Made by a program: the position numbers and the translations under genes
Origin: an uncultured Clostridia bacterium
GTDB lineage: Bacteria; Bacillota; Clostridia; Christensenellales; Aristaeellaceae
Direction of reading: 5' to 3'
NCBI GenBank assembly: GCA_937934775.1
Contig: CALGYL010000311.1
Location: 1-34,541, forward strand
Length of the DNA: 34,541 nt
Shown: positions 15,131-22,529 of the stretch, piece after piece
Layout of the letters: each line of letters opens with the position of its first letter
Numbering within the stretch: the stretch's first letter is position 1
Notes under the pieces: generated by a model
Databases searched by the model: none
What the model was told of the DNA's origin: nothing
What the model saw: the letters and a program-made list of their open reading frames with translations, nothing else

Positions 15131-16405
15131 TCAACGAATGAACGCCATGTAATCGTCGCCGAAGGTCCACCCGTATCCCTCCAGCTGGCGCGATATGGAA
15201 AGACTGGTGTTGACGGAACCCGTGATCAGCACGTAGCTCTTTTCCCTCTCACCCTCGCCGAGGACGCTCTCGAAGCCCTCCACAGAAAAATGGCCGCCCG
15301 CCGCCGCGGCCTTGATGTGAAAATTGTCCTGTTTCACCGAGTTGTCCAGAAATCCGCATACCTCCACGCCGATTTCCGAAAGCATCCGGGCGACAGAGCG
15401 GGAAACATTGCCCGCTGGCGCCAGGAATACGCTTCTCTCCGCCGCATTCGCCCGGCGCGCGCACCCGGCGATCTGCCGCCAAAGGGCGGCGACACAGCCC
15501 CGGATGCCGGCGCGGTCCGAAAGCGCAAGGTCGATTGCCGGCACTTTTTCCGGGGAATTCTCCTGAGAAAGATCCCAATCGGAGAGCGTATTTGATGAGA
15601 TATAACTCAAGATAAGCATTGCGCTGGCATATACAAAGCTATTGACCGCTCGGGTTTTCGATTCTTTTACGCCGTGCGTATGAAAATAGGCGCTAAACGC
15701 AGTCGCACAGACATCAAATCCATCCGCACTCTGATCCGCGCCGGATTGCGCAACAAGGGAGTTTGCGGCCACAAAGCGGTCGTACTGATAAAAAACGTCG
15801 GGCATCGCATACGCCGTTTCCGCGTGGAGCAGGGCCAGTCCATTGAAGCAAAGGTCTTCATGGATCTGGATCGAGGGAAACCGCAGAAGATGCTCAGCTA
15901 AAAAGCGTTTGTTGTAAAAGCTGCGGCAGACGCCAAGGTGCAGCAGCGAGGGCTTTTCTTCCAACAGTCGGTCCACCGCGCACCGTTCCTCCCTTTCCAG
16001 AATGCGCACCGTGTGGCTTCCGTCTTTCGTCCGCTCCCGGTGGTTTGTGGTCAAAATATCCACGTCCGGGTTTTTCCGAAGGCGCTGCGCGATTTTTGGC
16101 AGAACCGCGCCGTCCACCGAATCATCGCTGTCGCAGAAGTGCAGAAACGCGCCCCGGGCGCTGTCGATCCCGGCGTTTCGCGCGCCGCCCACCCCGACGT
16201 TGACGGGCAGGCGGATGGCGCGGATCTGGTGATGGGACGCCGCCAGGCGGTCGCACAGCGCGCCGCTGCCGTCCATCGAGGCGTCGTCCACCAGGACAAT
16301 CTCATAATCGTCAAAAGGGGTGTTCAGAACGGACGCAACCGTCCGTTCAAGAATTTTCTCCCGGTTGTACACCGGGATGACGAAGCTGATGAAGGGGTTC
16401 GCCAT
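15131..16405 (-). CDS. GT2-family glycosyltransferase with C-terminal Rossmann-like module
   Basis: An inverting GT-A-fold glycosyltransferase; donor and acceptor unknown. The 424-residue protein starts with the GT2 core: ISFVIPVYNRE, VDDASMDGS (about 39-47), GVGGARNAGIDSARG, and the metal-binding DSDD (about 92-95). HEDLCF near 183 is the usual ED catalytic region. From about residue 325 a separate domain follows: SVFLAPAGNVSRSVARML, CGFLDN, a proline-poor linker, then SYVLITGSVN and a closing helix. It resembles the tail of the GT2 at 22530-23861 (PAG, R, V and FLDN in the same order). The frame is open three codons further upstream to a GTG at 16414, but ATG 16405 is better placed after GGGAG. 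No transmembrane helix is visible, so the enzyme is probably cytosolic. Confidence 0.82.
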   Translation of the reverse strand: MANPFISFVIPVYNREKILERTVASVLNTPFDDYEIVLVDDASMDGSGALCDRLAASHHQIRAIRLPVNVGVGGARNAGIDSARGAFLHFCDSDDSVDGAVLPKIAQRLRKNPDVDILTTNHRERTKDGSHTVRILEREERCAVDRLLEEKPSLLHLGVCRSFYNKRFLAEHLLRFPSIQIHEDLCFNGLALLHAETAYAMPDVFYQYDRFVAANSLVAQSGADQSADGFDVCATAFSAYFHTHGVKESKTRAVNSFVYASAMLILSYISSNTLSDWDLSQENSPEKVPAIDLALSDRAGIRGCVAALWRQIAGCARRANAAERSVFLAPAGNVSRSVARMLSEIGVEVCGFLDNSVKQDNFHIKAAAAGGHFSVEGFESVLGEGEREKSYVLITGSVNTSLSISRQLEGYGWTFGDDYMAFIR

Positions 16406-16428
16406 CTCTATCACTCCCGTCGGGCCGG

Positions 16429-16441
16429 TTTATACCAATGC
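16429..16441 (-). promoter_or_regulatory. Possible internal extended -10 and TIR-like match
   Basis: On the - strand TGG is followed by TATAAA (+ strand 16429-16434), an extended -10 about 24 bases before ATG 16405. No good -35 is present. On the + strand 16432-16441 reads ATACCAATGC, identical to ten bases of one terminal inverted repeat of the MITE-like element at 27407-27595. Both readings are weak alone. Confidence 0.25.
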
Positions 16442-16461
16442 GTTAATGTTCCAAGTTGATA

Positions 16462-17790
16462 CTATATACGGAAAATCGCCGTATATTGATCATAGCTTTC
16501 CGGCAGCAGTTCGAGGATCAGGTCGTTTAAGGCAATCACGGGGCACGGAACCTGCGAAAGGCGCTGCTTGATCGCTTCCCGATGGCTGATGGCGGAGATG
16601 ATCACCGCGTCCACATCGTCAAAAGCGCAATCATCCGCCTTTCTCGTGATCCAGTCGCCCTTCGGCTGCGAGACATACGTATCCGCAAAATAGGCGACGG
16701 TCACCTTGGCGCTGTCTTTCAGCGCCACATCAATCAGCGCCTGAAACAGGTTTACGCCATAAACCGCAACGCGGCGGATGCCTCGCTCAAAGAGGGCGTC
16801 CTCCAGAAAGCCAGGTCCCTTCTCGTAAAGAAGATAATTCCAGCGCACGAGCGTCCTCTGGTGCAAATCAAGATTGCTTATGGTTTTGGCATCGTCCTGA
16901 TAGTCCATCCCGCTGTTCAGCCGCTCGAGAAAACGCGCCTTCATCGCCGGCCCAGTTGGCGTTTGTTCGGCGTACTTCCACCAGATCCGATCCCACTCGG
17001 ATTCCACGCCCAGCACATAACCATCCCAGGGTTTTTTCCTGGAAGCCGCGTAGTGCAATATCGTCCCGTAAGCGCCTTCGGAACCTTCGATAGGCCGCTC
17101 ATCCGCCTGCCAATACATGGGAAACAGGCAGTAGCTGAAGGGATCCATCGCTTTTCTCGTGTCATGGAACATGGCGTTCATAAGGTGCTCCTCAGGCGCG
17201 CCCCAGCAGTAATGCAGGCGTTCCGCGAACCGAACCATCGTATCGTAACCAATTCCGTCCTCGCGTATCTTTTTTAAGTTTAGCAGCGCTACGCCGCCGC
17301 AGAAAAAACCGTCCTCCTGAAGAATGCCCAAGCGCCTGAGCCTTCGAATGCGGAGTTCCTTCTCCCACCCGTTTTTCCAGTATTGCGCCAAAAGCGTACA
17401 GGCGGCCAGATGATTTTCGCCAAACTCCGTATCGTAAAGAGGCCGGACGGATTTGGTGACGATCATATCGCTTTCCAGCAAGAGAACGCGGTCCGCGTCG
17501 GGCGGGAGCAGATCCGCCGCGAGAATTTTGTAGTATAGAAACTTGGGCCATTGATTGAACAGCGTTGGAAAGTCGCAAAACCGCTTGACATCGACCGGCA
17601 GAGGAAAAATCCGGTGTCCCCATTTGGCCGCCTGCGTGCGCAGTGGCTCCAGGTCCGCGTGCTCGGAACCATCCAAAATCACATAGACGTGGAAATGTTC
17701 GCCTTCGTTGTTCCGGTAAAGGGACTCGAGCATCACCGAACAATAAGGCAGATGCTGACGGCTGCTGGCAATCAGAATATTCACGGGCAT
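16462..17790 (-). CDS. GT8-like glycosyltransferase with ESD motif and Rossmann-like tail
   Basis: Paralogue of the GT8 protein at 13879-15111. The 442 residues have the same two-part layout: GT8 domain (NILIASSRQ at the start, GGVALLNLKKI at 165-175, ILHYAASRKKPWDG at 244-257) and, from about 338, VAVYGVNLFQ, YFADTY and DVDAVIISAISHREAI. The metal-binding motif is changed: where the sister has D-A-D, this one has E106-S-D108 in LLLESDMIV, so metal binding or activity may differ. The frame is open to 17835, but ATG 17790 has a perfect AAAGGAGC ribosome binding site, and the longer form would overlap the preceding gene. It probably glycosylates a different acceptor position in the same glycan. 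Confidence 0.8.
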   Translation of the reverse strand: MPVNILIASSRQHLPYCSVMLESLYRNNEGEHFHVYVILDGSEHADLEPLRTQAAKWGHRIFPLPVDVKRFCDFPTLFNQWPKFLYYKILAADLLPPDADRVLLLESDMIVTKSVRPLYDTEFGENHLAACTLLAQYWKNGWEKELRIRRLRRLGILQEDGFFCGGVALLNLKKIREDGIGYDTMVRFAERLHYCWGAPEEHLMNAMFHDTRKAMDPFSYCLFPMYWQADERPIEGSEGAYGTILHYAASRKKPWDGYVLGVESEWDRIWWKYAEQTPTGPAMKARFLERLNSGMDYQDDAKTISNLDLHQRTLVRWNYLLYEKGPGFLEDALFERGIRRVAVYGVNLFQALIDVALKDSAKVTVAYFADTYVSQPKGDWITRKADDCAFDDVDAVIISAISHREAIKQRLSQVPCPVIALNDLILELLPESYDQYTAIFRI

Positions 17791-17818
17791 GAAATCGGCT
17801 CCTTTTGTTCGCGCCGTA

Positions 17819-19120
17819 TTACGCGGGATATCCAATCAGCATATATTCCTTGTCCAGCGCGGGATGCAGATGGCGGATCATAAAGTGGTAGTTCAGATCC
17901 AGCGACTCGATCAGCGGTTTGATTTCAAACAAATCCTCAGGCGTATGGTATATGGAAATCAGAAGCACAGGCCGGAAGGAACGGATCGTCTCCAGCGCGC
18001 CGCGGATGACGCGCAGCTCCACGCCTTCCACATCCAGCTTGATCAGGCCCACGTCCAGACGGTTCTTTCGCGCATAGGCGTCGATGGTGGTGATGGGGAT
18101 TTTCCGGGTTTCAATGGGCTCCTTGTTCTGCGTCAAGCGGCTGCCCGTAATGCTGGCTGCGCCATCCATTGTGTATCGCGGGTTATAATAAAAGTCCGCC
18201 TCGCCGCCTTCTTCGTCTCCGAGCCCCATGTTGACCGGAACCACATTAAAGAGGCCCCGATCCTTCACCGTGCGCTCAAGCGCCGTGATTGTTGAGGGCA
18301 TGAGGTCAAAACTGTGGATGGAAGAAGGGTGATACTTCTCAAATACAAGCGCGCTGTCACCCCAAAACGCGCCGCCGTCTATGACGGCCCTTCCGCGCAG
18401 CCCATCCCGCGCGGCATCCGGCAAAAAACGGAGGCCCGAATGAAAATGGAAGACGGAAAAGTCCAGGGGCAGCGCTGTCGGCAGGGCGTATTCCTTGCGA
18501 GTTTTTTCCTCCCACCCGGGTGATTGCGCATAGAACGCACGCTCCGTCTCCGTCAGAAGGGCCGAAACGTTGTTCAGGAAGAATTCGCTGTGCTCACGCA
18601 AAGGCATGATCCTGCATTTCCGTTCAATCATCAAGCGCACCGTTTCCACGGACTCGGCGTCCAATCCACCCGAAAGGCGCTGAATTTTGAGGGGAAGCTC
18701 CGCCTCATGAAGATAATAGTACCTCCTCCATTCCTCCGTAAATCGAATGGCGGTGAAAGGGAGGAAGGGCCTCATGAGAAGGCTGAAGACAAAGCTCTCC
18801 GCCGGGTTTAGCCTATCCGTCCGAGACGGCGACTCTAAATCCGCCGCTACGACGATTTTTTCGCCGGGAATCCCCGCCTTTTCGCACGCCGACAGCATTT
18901 CACGGATGTACTCCCGGTCGAAAACCGCGATCAAGAGGATGTCAAAGCGCAGATCCGCCAGATCCGAGCTGCTGAGCCAGGGTTTCCCCTGCATGTATTG
19001 ACTGCGGAATGCATCCGACGGCTCCTTTCCGCTGACAAAGCCGTCCGCGTGCGGGAGAAAGCGGTACCGGTCCAGAAAGTCCGCGGCGTAAATCCCCGTT
19101 CCCCAAACCAGAATTTTCAT
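17819..19120 (-). CDS. FkbM-family methyltransferase with N-terminal Rossmann-like module
   Basis: A SAM-dependent methyltransferase, probably O-methylating a sugar of the glycan made by this operon. Of 433 residues, the C-terminal half is the FkbM domain: AVIDGGAFWGDSA (motif I, 245-257), SFDLMPS, ITTIDAYA, GLIKLDVEGVE (358-368) and RPVLLISIYH. In front of it, residues 1-97 form a distinct small domain: MKILVWGTGIYAADFL, ADGFVS, FDILLIAVFDREYI and a closing IPGEKIVVA strand. This matches in order the modules at the C-termini of four neighbouring glycosyltransferases. The middle part (about 100-240) is helical and unassigned. Its ATG overlaps the glf stop in ATGA (19117-19120), so the two are translationally coupled. 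Confidence 0.82.
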   Translation of the reverse strand: MKILVWGTGIYAADFLDRYRFLPHADGFVSGKEPSDAFRSQYMQGKPWLSSSDLADLRFDILLIAVFDREYIREMLSACEKAGIPGEKIVVAADLESPSRTDRLNPAESFVFSLLMRPFLPFTAIRFTEEWRRYYYLHEAELPLKIQRLSGGLDAESVETVRLMIERKCRIMPLREHSEFFLNNVSALLTETERAFYAQSPGWEEKTRKEYALPTALPLDFSVFHFHSGLRFLPDAARDGLRGRAVIDGGAFWGDSALVFEKYHPSSIHSFDLMPSTITALERTVKDRGLFNVVPVNMGLGDEEGGEADFYYNPRYTMDGAASITGSRLTQNKEPIETRKIPITTIDAYARKNRLDVGLIKLDVEGVELRVIRGALETIRSFRPVLLISIYHTPEDLFEIKPLIESLDLNYHFMIRHLHPALDKEYMLIGYPA

Positions 19121-20316
19121 GGCTGCTCCGTTCCTTTCGCATCGAAACCATCCGCCTGCCTGTCCGTGAGCCGCCCGGCGACCTCAAGCGCCCTGCGGAC
19201 GACGTCCTCCATGTTGTAATACCGGTAGTCCGCCAGCCGCCCGCAGAGGGTCAGGTTGCGGTAGCGCTTCGCAAGGTCCAGATACCGGTCGCGCAGGGCG
19301 TGGCTTTCCGCGCCGGCGACGGGGTAATACGGCTCGTTGCCTTCTTCCGCGGCCCGATCGTAAGCCAGCGGATATTCCCGGGCGATGACCGTCCTGCCCG
19401 GCGCGTACTGCGGCGGCAGCTTGGTATACTCGGTAATGCGGGTATAGGCCGCGCCCTTCGGGTAGGCGACGATGGCGGTCTCCTGATGGCTGTCCACCGG
19501 AAGCGATTCCCACTCAAAACGCAGGGAGCGGTAGGGGAGCGGGCCGAACCGGCATTGAAACAACTCGTCCAGCGCGCCGGTATAGATCACGCGGGGGATT
19601 TCCGCCCCGTCGAACCGGACAAGCCCGGCCGCCTCGTCAAAGGACAGACGCGATCGGGCGTCGATCCCCGTGCGCACCTCAATGCGCGCGTGGCGCAGCA
19701 TCCGGTCAAACATCCGGGTAAAACCATGCCGGGGCTGGCACTCGTACAGGTCGTCGAAATAGCTGTCCCGTTCATTGAGCAGCACCGGCACGCGGCGGAT
19801 GACCGACGGGTCAATCTCCTCGGGCCGCCGCCCCCACTGTTTGGCGGTATAGGGCCGGAAATCCTCCTCAAAGAGCATTTCCGCATAGGCCTTTACGACG
19901 GGGTCCGGGGAATCGAGCAGTCCAAAGACCGAGACCTGCGTTCTGTCCGGAAATCCCGCGCGCAGGCGATGGATCAGCTCTTCGGCCTTTTCGGGCGGGT
20001 ACAGCTGGCGAATCGCGGTGAAATTGAACGGGCAGGGGACGGGAATTCCCTTGATAATGGCGCGGTAGGTCAACCGGTAGGGTTCCATCTGGGCAAACCG
20101 GCAAACGTAGTCATAGACGGCCCGGTCGTTTGTATGGAACGAGTGGGGGCCGTACCGCTGGACCAGAATGCCGTCGGCATTGACTTCATCAAACATGTTG
20201 CCGGCGATCGTCTGCCGCCGCTCCAGCACCAGCACGTTTTCTCCGGCTTCCGCCAGTTCGCGGGCCAGGATGCCGCCCGCAAATCCGGCCCCCGCCACAA
20301 CCGCATCCGGCCGCAT
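19117..20316 (-). CDS. glf: UDP-galactopyranose mutase
   Basis: A flavoenzyme that interconverts UDP-galactopyranose and UDP-galactofuranose, supplying galactofuranose for surface or protein-linked glycans. The 399-residue protein starts with the FAD-binding motif VVAGAGFAGGILA (7-19) and an acidic LER at the end of the second strand. RRQTIAGNMFDE, the GPHSFHTND segment, KQWGRRPEEIDPSVIRRVPV, YTGALDEL, ITEYTKLP and the C-terminal LADYRYYNMEDVV are all characteristic of bacterial UGM. The frame extends five codons further (20331), but ATG at 20314-20316 shares its A with the TGA of the upstream epimerase gene (TGATG), the usual coupled layout. The 3' end overlaps the FkbM start by four bases. 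With no transporter nearby, galactofuranose is probably used in the cytosol by one of the cluster's transferases. Confidence 0.93.
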   Translation of the reverse strand: MRPDAVVAGAGFAGGILARELAEAGENVLVLERRQTIAGNMFDEVNADGILVQRYGPHSFHTNDRAVYDYVCRFAQMEPYRLTYRAIIKGIPVPCPFNFTAIRQLYPPEKAEELIHRLRAGFPDRTQVSVFGLLDSPDPVVKAYAEMLFEEDFRPYTAKQWGRRPEEIDPSVIRRVPVLLNERDSYFDDLYECQPRHGFTRMFDRMLRHARIEVRTGIDARSRLSFDEAAGLVRFDGAEIPRVIYTGALDELFQCRFGPLPYRSLRFEWESLPVDSHQETAIVAYPKGAAYTRITEYTKLPPQYAPGRTVIAREYPLAYDRAAEEGNEPYYPVAGAESHALRDRYLDLAKRYRNLTLCGRLADYRYYNMEDVVRRALEVAGRLTDRQADGFDAKGTEQP

Positions 20317-21236
20317 CAGGCACATCCCCATTTCTGCCGGTAATGGCGAACGACTTCCCGCATGCCCGCTTCAAAGGAGACGGCCGGAACGAACCCGGTA
20401 TCCTCCCGGAGGGCGGCTGGGTCGATGCAGGAGGACGGCCGCCGTCCGCCGGGATAGGGGATTTCCCCGATGCCCAGCGGCAGCGCGGGATCGATCAGAT
20501 CCCGGACCAGCTTCAAATATTCCGCCAACGGGTGGTTCTCGCCGTTGCCGATGGCGTAGAACGCGCCCGGCCTGCCCCTCTCCCCGATGGCAAGGAGCGC
20601 GCCTGTCAGATCGTCGATATGGATGTAGTCCCACGGCTGTTCGAGCTTTGTGACGGACGGTTTTTCCCGCTTCATCAGCTTTTCCATGACATAAAACAGA
20701 ACGTTGCCGTCCTCCCGGCCCACGCCGTAAACGCTGGTGGCCACCGCGTAGAGAAACCCCACGCCAAGCTGTCTGGCCTGCTCTTCCGCCAGATAATGCG
20801 CGGCGATTTTCGCCGCCCCGTACGCATTGGCGCAGGACGGAACCGCGAGCGCGTTGATGGGCCTGCCATTGTAGAGATACTCCATCGTCGAGCCGGGAAA
20901 AACAAAGCGTGGGATCTTCAGCGCCGCAGCCGCCCGAACGCAGGCAGCGCAGGCGGGGATGTTCTGCATCTGCAGGTCAAAATCGTTGCGGCCCTCCGGC
21001 GCGACGCCCTGCCACGCGAGGTGATAGAACACATCGTACGAACCCGAAAAGCGCCCAGCCAGCGCTTCGATGCGGTCAAGGCCGCCCTCCACCACCTCAA
21101 GGCGCGGCAAAAGGTCCGCCGGGAGGCGCGTCCGGTCGCGCGCCAGCACCGCCACTTCGATCCCTTCCGAAATCAGGCGGCGCAGGAGGCGCCCGCCGAT
21201 ATAGCCCGTCGCCCCGGTCATCAGTACGCGCCGCAT
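20316..21236 (-). CDS. NAD-dependent nucleotide-sugar epimerase/reductase (extended SDR)
   Basis: An extended SDR of 306 residues that modifies an activated sugar. It shows TGATGYIGG at 7-15, YHLAWQG at 71-77, the active-site loop GSTMEY (115-120) and the catalytic YGAAK (Y139, K143), then ATSVYG and DYIHIDDLTGALL. The STMEY loop and short length resemble reductases and epimerases of CDP- or dTDP-deoxysugar pathways, and the cytidylyltransferase at 24882-25664 makes a CDP-sugar substrate thinkable; that link is inference only. The start ATG follows AAAGGCGG. The stop overlaps glf by one base. It could equally be a UDP-sugar 4-epimerase-like enzyme. Confidence 0.7.
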   Translation of the reverse strand: MRRVLMTGATGYIGGRLLRRLISEGIEVAVLARDRTRLPADLLPRLEVVEGGLDRIEALAGRFSGSYDVFYHLAWQGVAPEGRNDFDLQMQNIPACAACVRAAAALKIPRFVFPGSTMEYLYNGRPINALAVPSCANAYGAAKIAAHYLAEEQARQLGVGFLYAVATSVYGVGREDGNVLFYVMEKLMKREKPSVTKLEQPWDYIHIDDLTGALLAIGERGRPGAFYAIGNGENHPLAEYLKLVRDLIDPALPLGIGEIPYPGGRRPSSCIDPAALREDTGFVPAVSFEAGMREVVRHYRQKWGCA

Positions 21237-21263
21237 AGAACCGCCTTTCGTCCTGAAAGCATT

Positions 21264-22514
21264 TTACAACATGTACCGGCCGTCCACGACCGGCTTCGTC
21301 GTCCTTTCCCGCACGGTCCGGAAAACGTCCCACGCCGTCAGGATCAAAATTGCGTCCGCCTCCCGGAGTACGTCGTCCACCGACTCCAACAGGGCGACGC
21401 CGTTCAGGTCCGGATAGTGCCTCTGAAACTCCGCGTTCGCGACGGGATCGTGGGCGACAAAGCGCGTGTAGCCCATCGCTAGAAGCGCACGCAGCACCTT
21501 GGCCGCCGGCGTATCCCGGACGTCGTCCGAATCCGGTTTGAAGGAAAGCCCCAGAACGCCGATGGTTTTTTCCGTTCCGGCCGCCGCCGCGACGCGGTTT
21601 GCGATCACCCGCGGCGTTTCGTCGTTGGTCCGGATCACATTTTCGAGGATTCTCGCCTCAAACCCCTTGCCGCGCAGCGCCGCGTGGAAGGCGTTGGTGT
21701 CCTTGGGCAGGCAATAGCCGCCGTAGCCGCAGCCGGGGTAGACGTATTTTCGCATCTCGCAGCCCGACCAGCGCCGATCCAGCAGCAGAATCCGGAATGC
21801 GTCGGCGACGTTGATGCCGCCGATTACGTCCGCCGCCACCGACATTTCGTTTGCGTAGCTGATCATGGTCGCCAAAAGTGTATTGGAGAGGTATTTGATG
21901 AATTCGCCCGTGTTCAGCGACACGCAGAAAACCGGCGCGCCGTTGCCGCCTGCGTACAGAGCCCGAAGGATCTGCGCGGAGCGTTCGTCGGAAACCCCGA
22001 GCACGATGCGGTCGGCATTGGTGAAGTCGTCCCAGCAGTGGCCCTCCCGCAGAAACTCCGGGTTGTTGGCGACGCCGATTCGGACGCCTGCCTCAAAGCC
22101 CCGCTCCGCCACGAAGGGAATCACCTTGTCCCTTGTGGTGGGAGGGGGCACGGTGGACTTGACCACCAGGACTCGGAACCGGTCGTCGTGGATACTTTTC
22201 AGCGTCTCGTCAATCGCCTGGAAGAGGCAGGTCAGGTCGGCCTCGCCCCCTTCGCCGTAGGGCGTGCCGACGCAGTAGTAGACGACGTCGCTGTCCCGCA
22301 CGGCCTGCGCCGGATCGTCACAGGGCAGGAAATTGCCGCCGAGGTGGCGCGTCAGCGCGTCGTCCAGCCCGGGTTCCAGAAAGGGAAGCTGTCCGGACTT
22401 AATGCGCAGCATGCGCTCCGCGCTGGTCTCAACGCCATAGACTTTGTGGCCCATTTCCGCAAAGCCCAGCGCCGTGGTCAGCCCGACAAACCCCAGGCCA
22501 AATACCGTCACCAT
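21264..22514 (-). CDS. ugd: UDP-glucose 6-dehydrogenase-type nucleotide-sugar dehydrogenase
   Basis: Oxidises a nucleotide sugar twice at C6, most likely UDP-glucose to UDP-glucuronate, using two NAD. The 416-residue protein has the family's three parts: NAD-binding FGLGFVGLTTALGFAEMGH (5-23), VKSTVPPPTT (118-127) and NPEFLREG (151-158), and the central K207 and N211 (FIKYLSNTLLA). The active-site segment is PGCGYGGYCLPKD with the catalytic C268, followed by the C-terminal domain GVLGLSFKPDSDDVRDTPA. Most UGDs read GGSCFPKD here; the Tyr and Leu are unusual but leave the Cys and Lys intact. Its product would feed the UDP-xylose-synthase-like protein at 12759-13850. A 15-base gap with GAAGGGAAGG separates it from the upstream glycosyltransferase. 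Confidence 0.85.
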   Translation of the reverse strand: MVTVFGLGFVGLTTALGFAEMGHKVYGVETSAERMLRIKSGQLPFLEPGLDDALTRHLGGNFLPCDDPAQAVRDSDVVYYCVGTPYGEGGEADLTCLFQAIDETLKSIHDDRFRVLVVKSTVPPPTTRDKVIPFVAERGFEAGVRIGVANNPEFLREGHCWDDFTNADRIVLGVSDERSAQILRALYAGGNGAPVFCVSLNTGEFIKYLSNTLLATMISYANEMSVAADVIGGINVADAFRILLLDRRWSGCEMRKYVYPGCGYGGYCLPKDTNAFHAALRGKGFEARILENVIRTNDETPRVIANRVAAAAGTEKTIGVLGLSFKPDSDDVRDTPAAKVLRALLAMGYTRFVAHDPVANAEFQRHYPDLNGVALLESVDDVLREADAILILTAWDVFRTVRERTTKPVVDGRYML

Positions 22515-22529
22515 GTGGAAACCTTCCCT

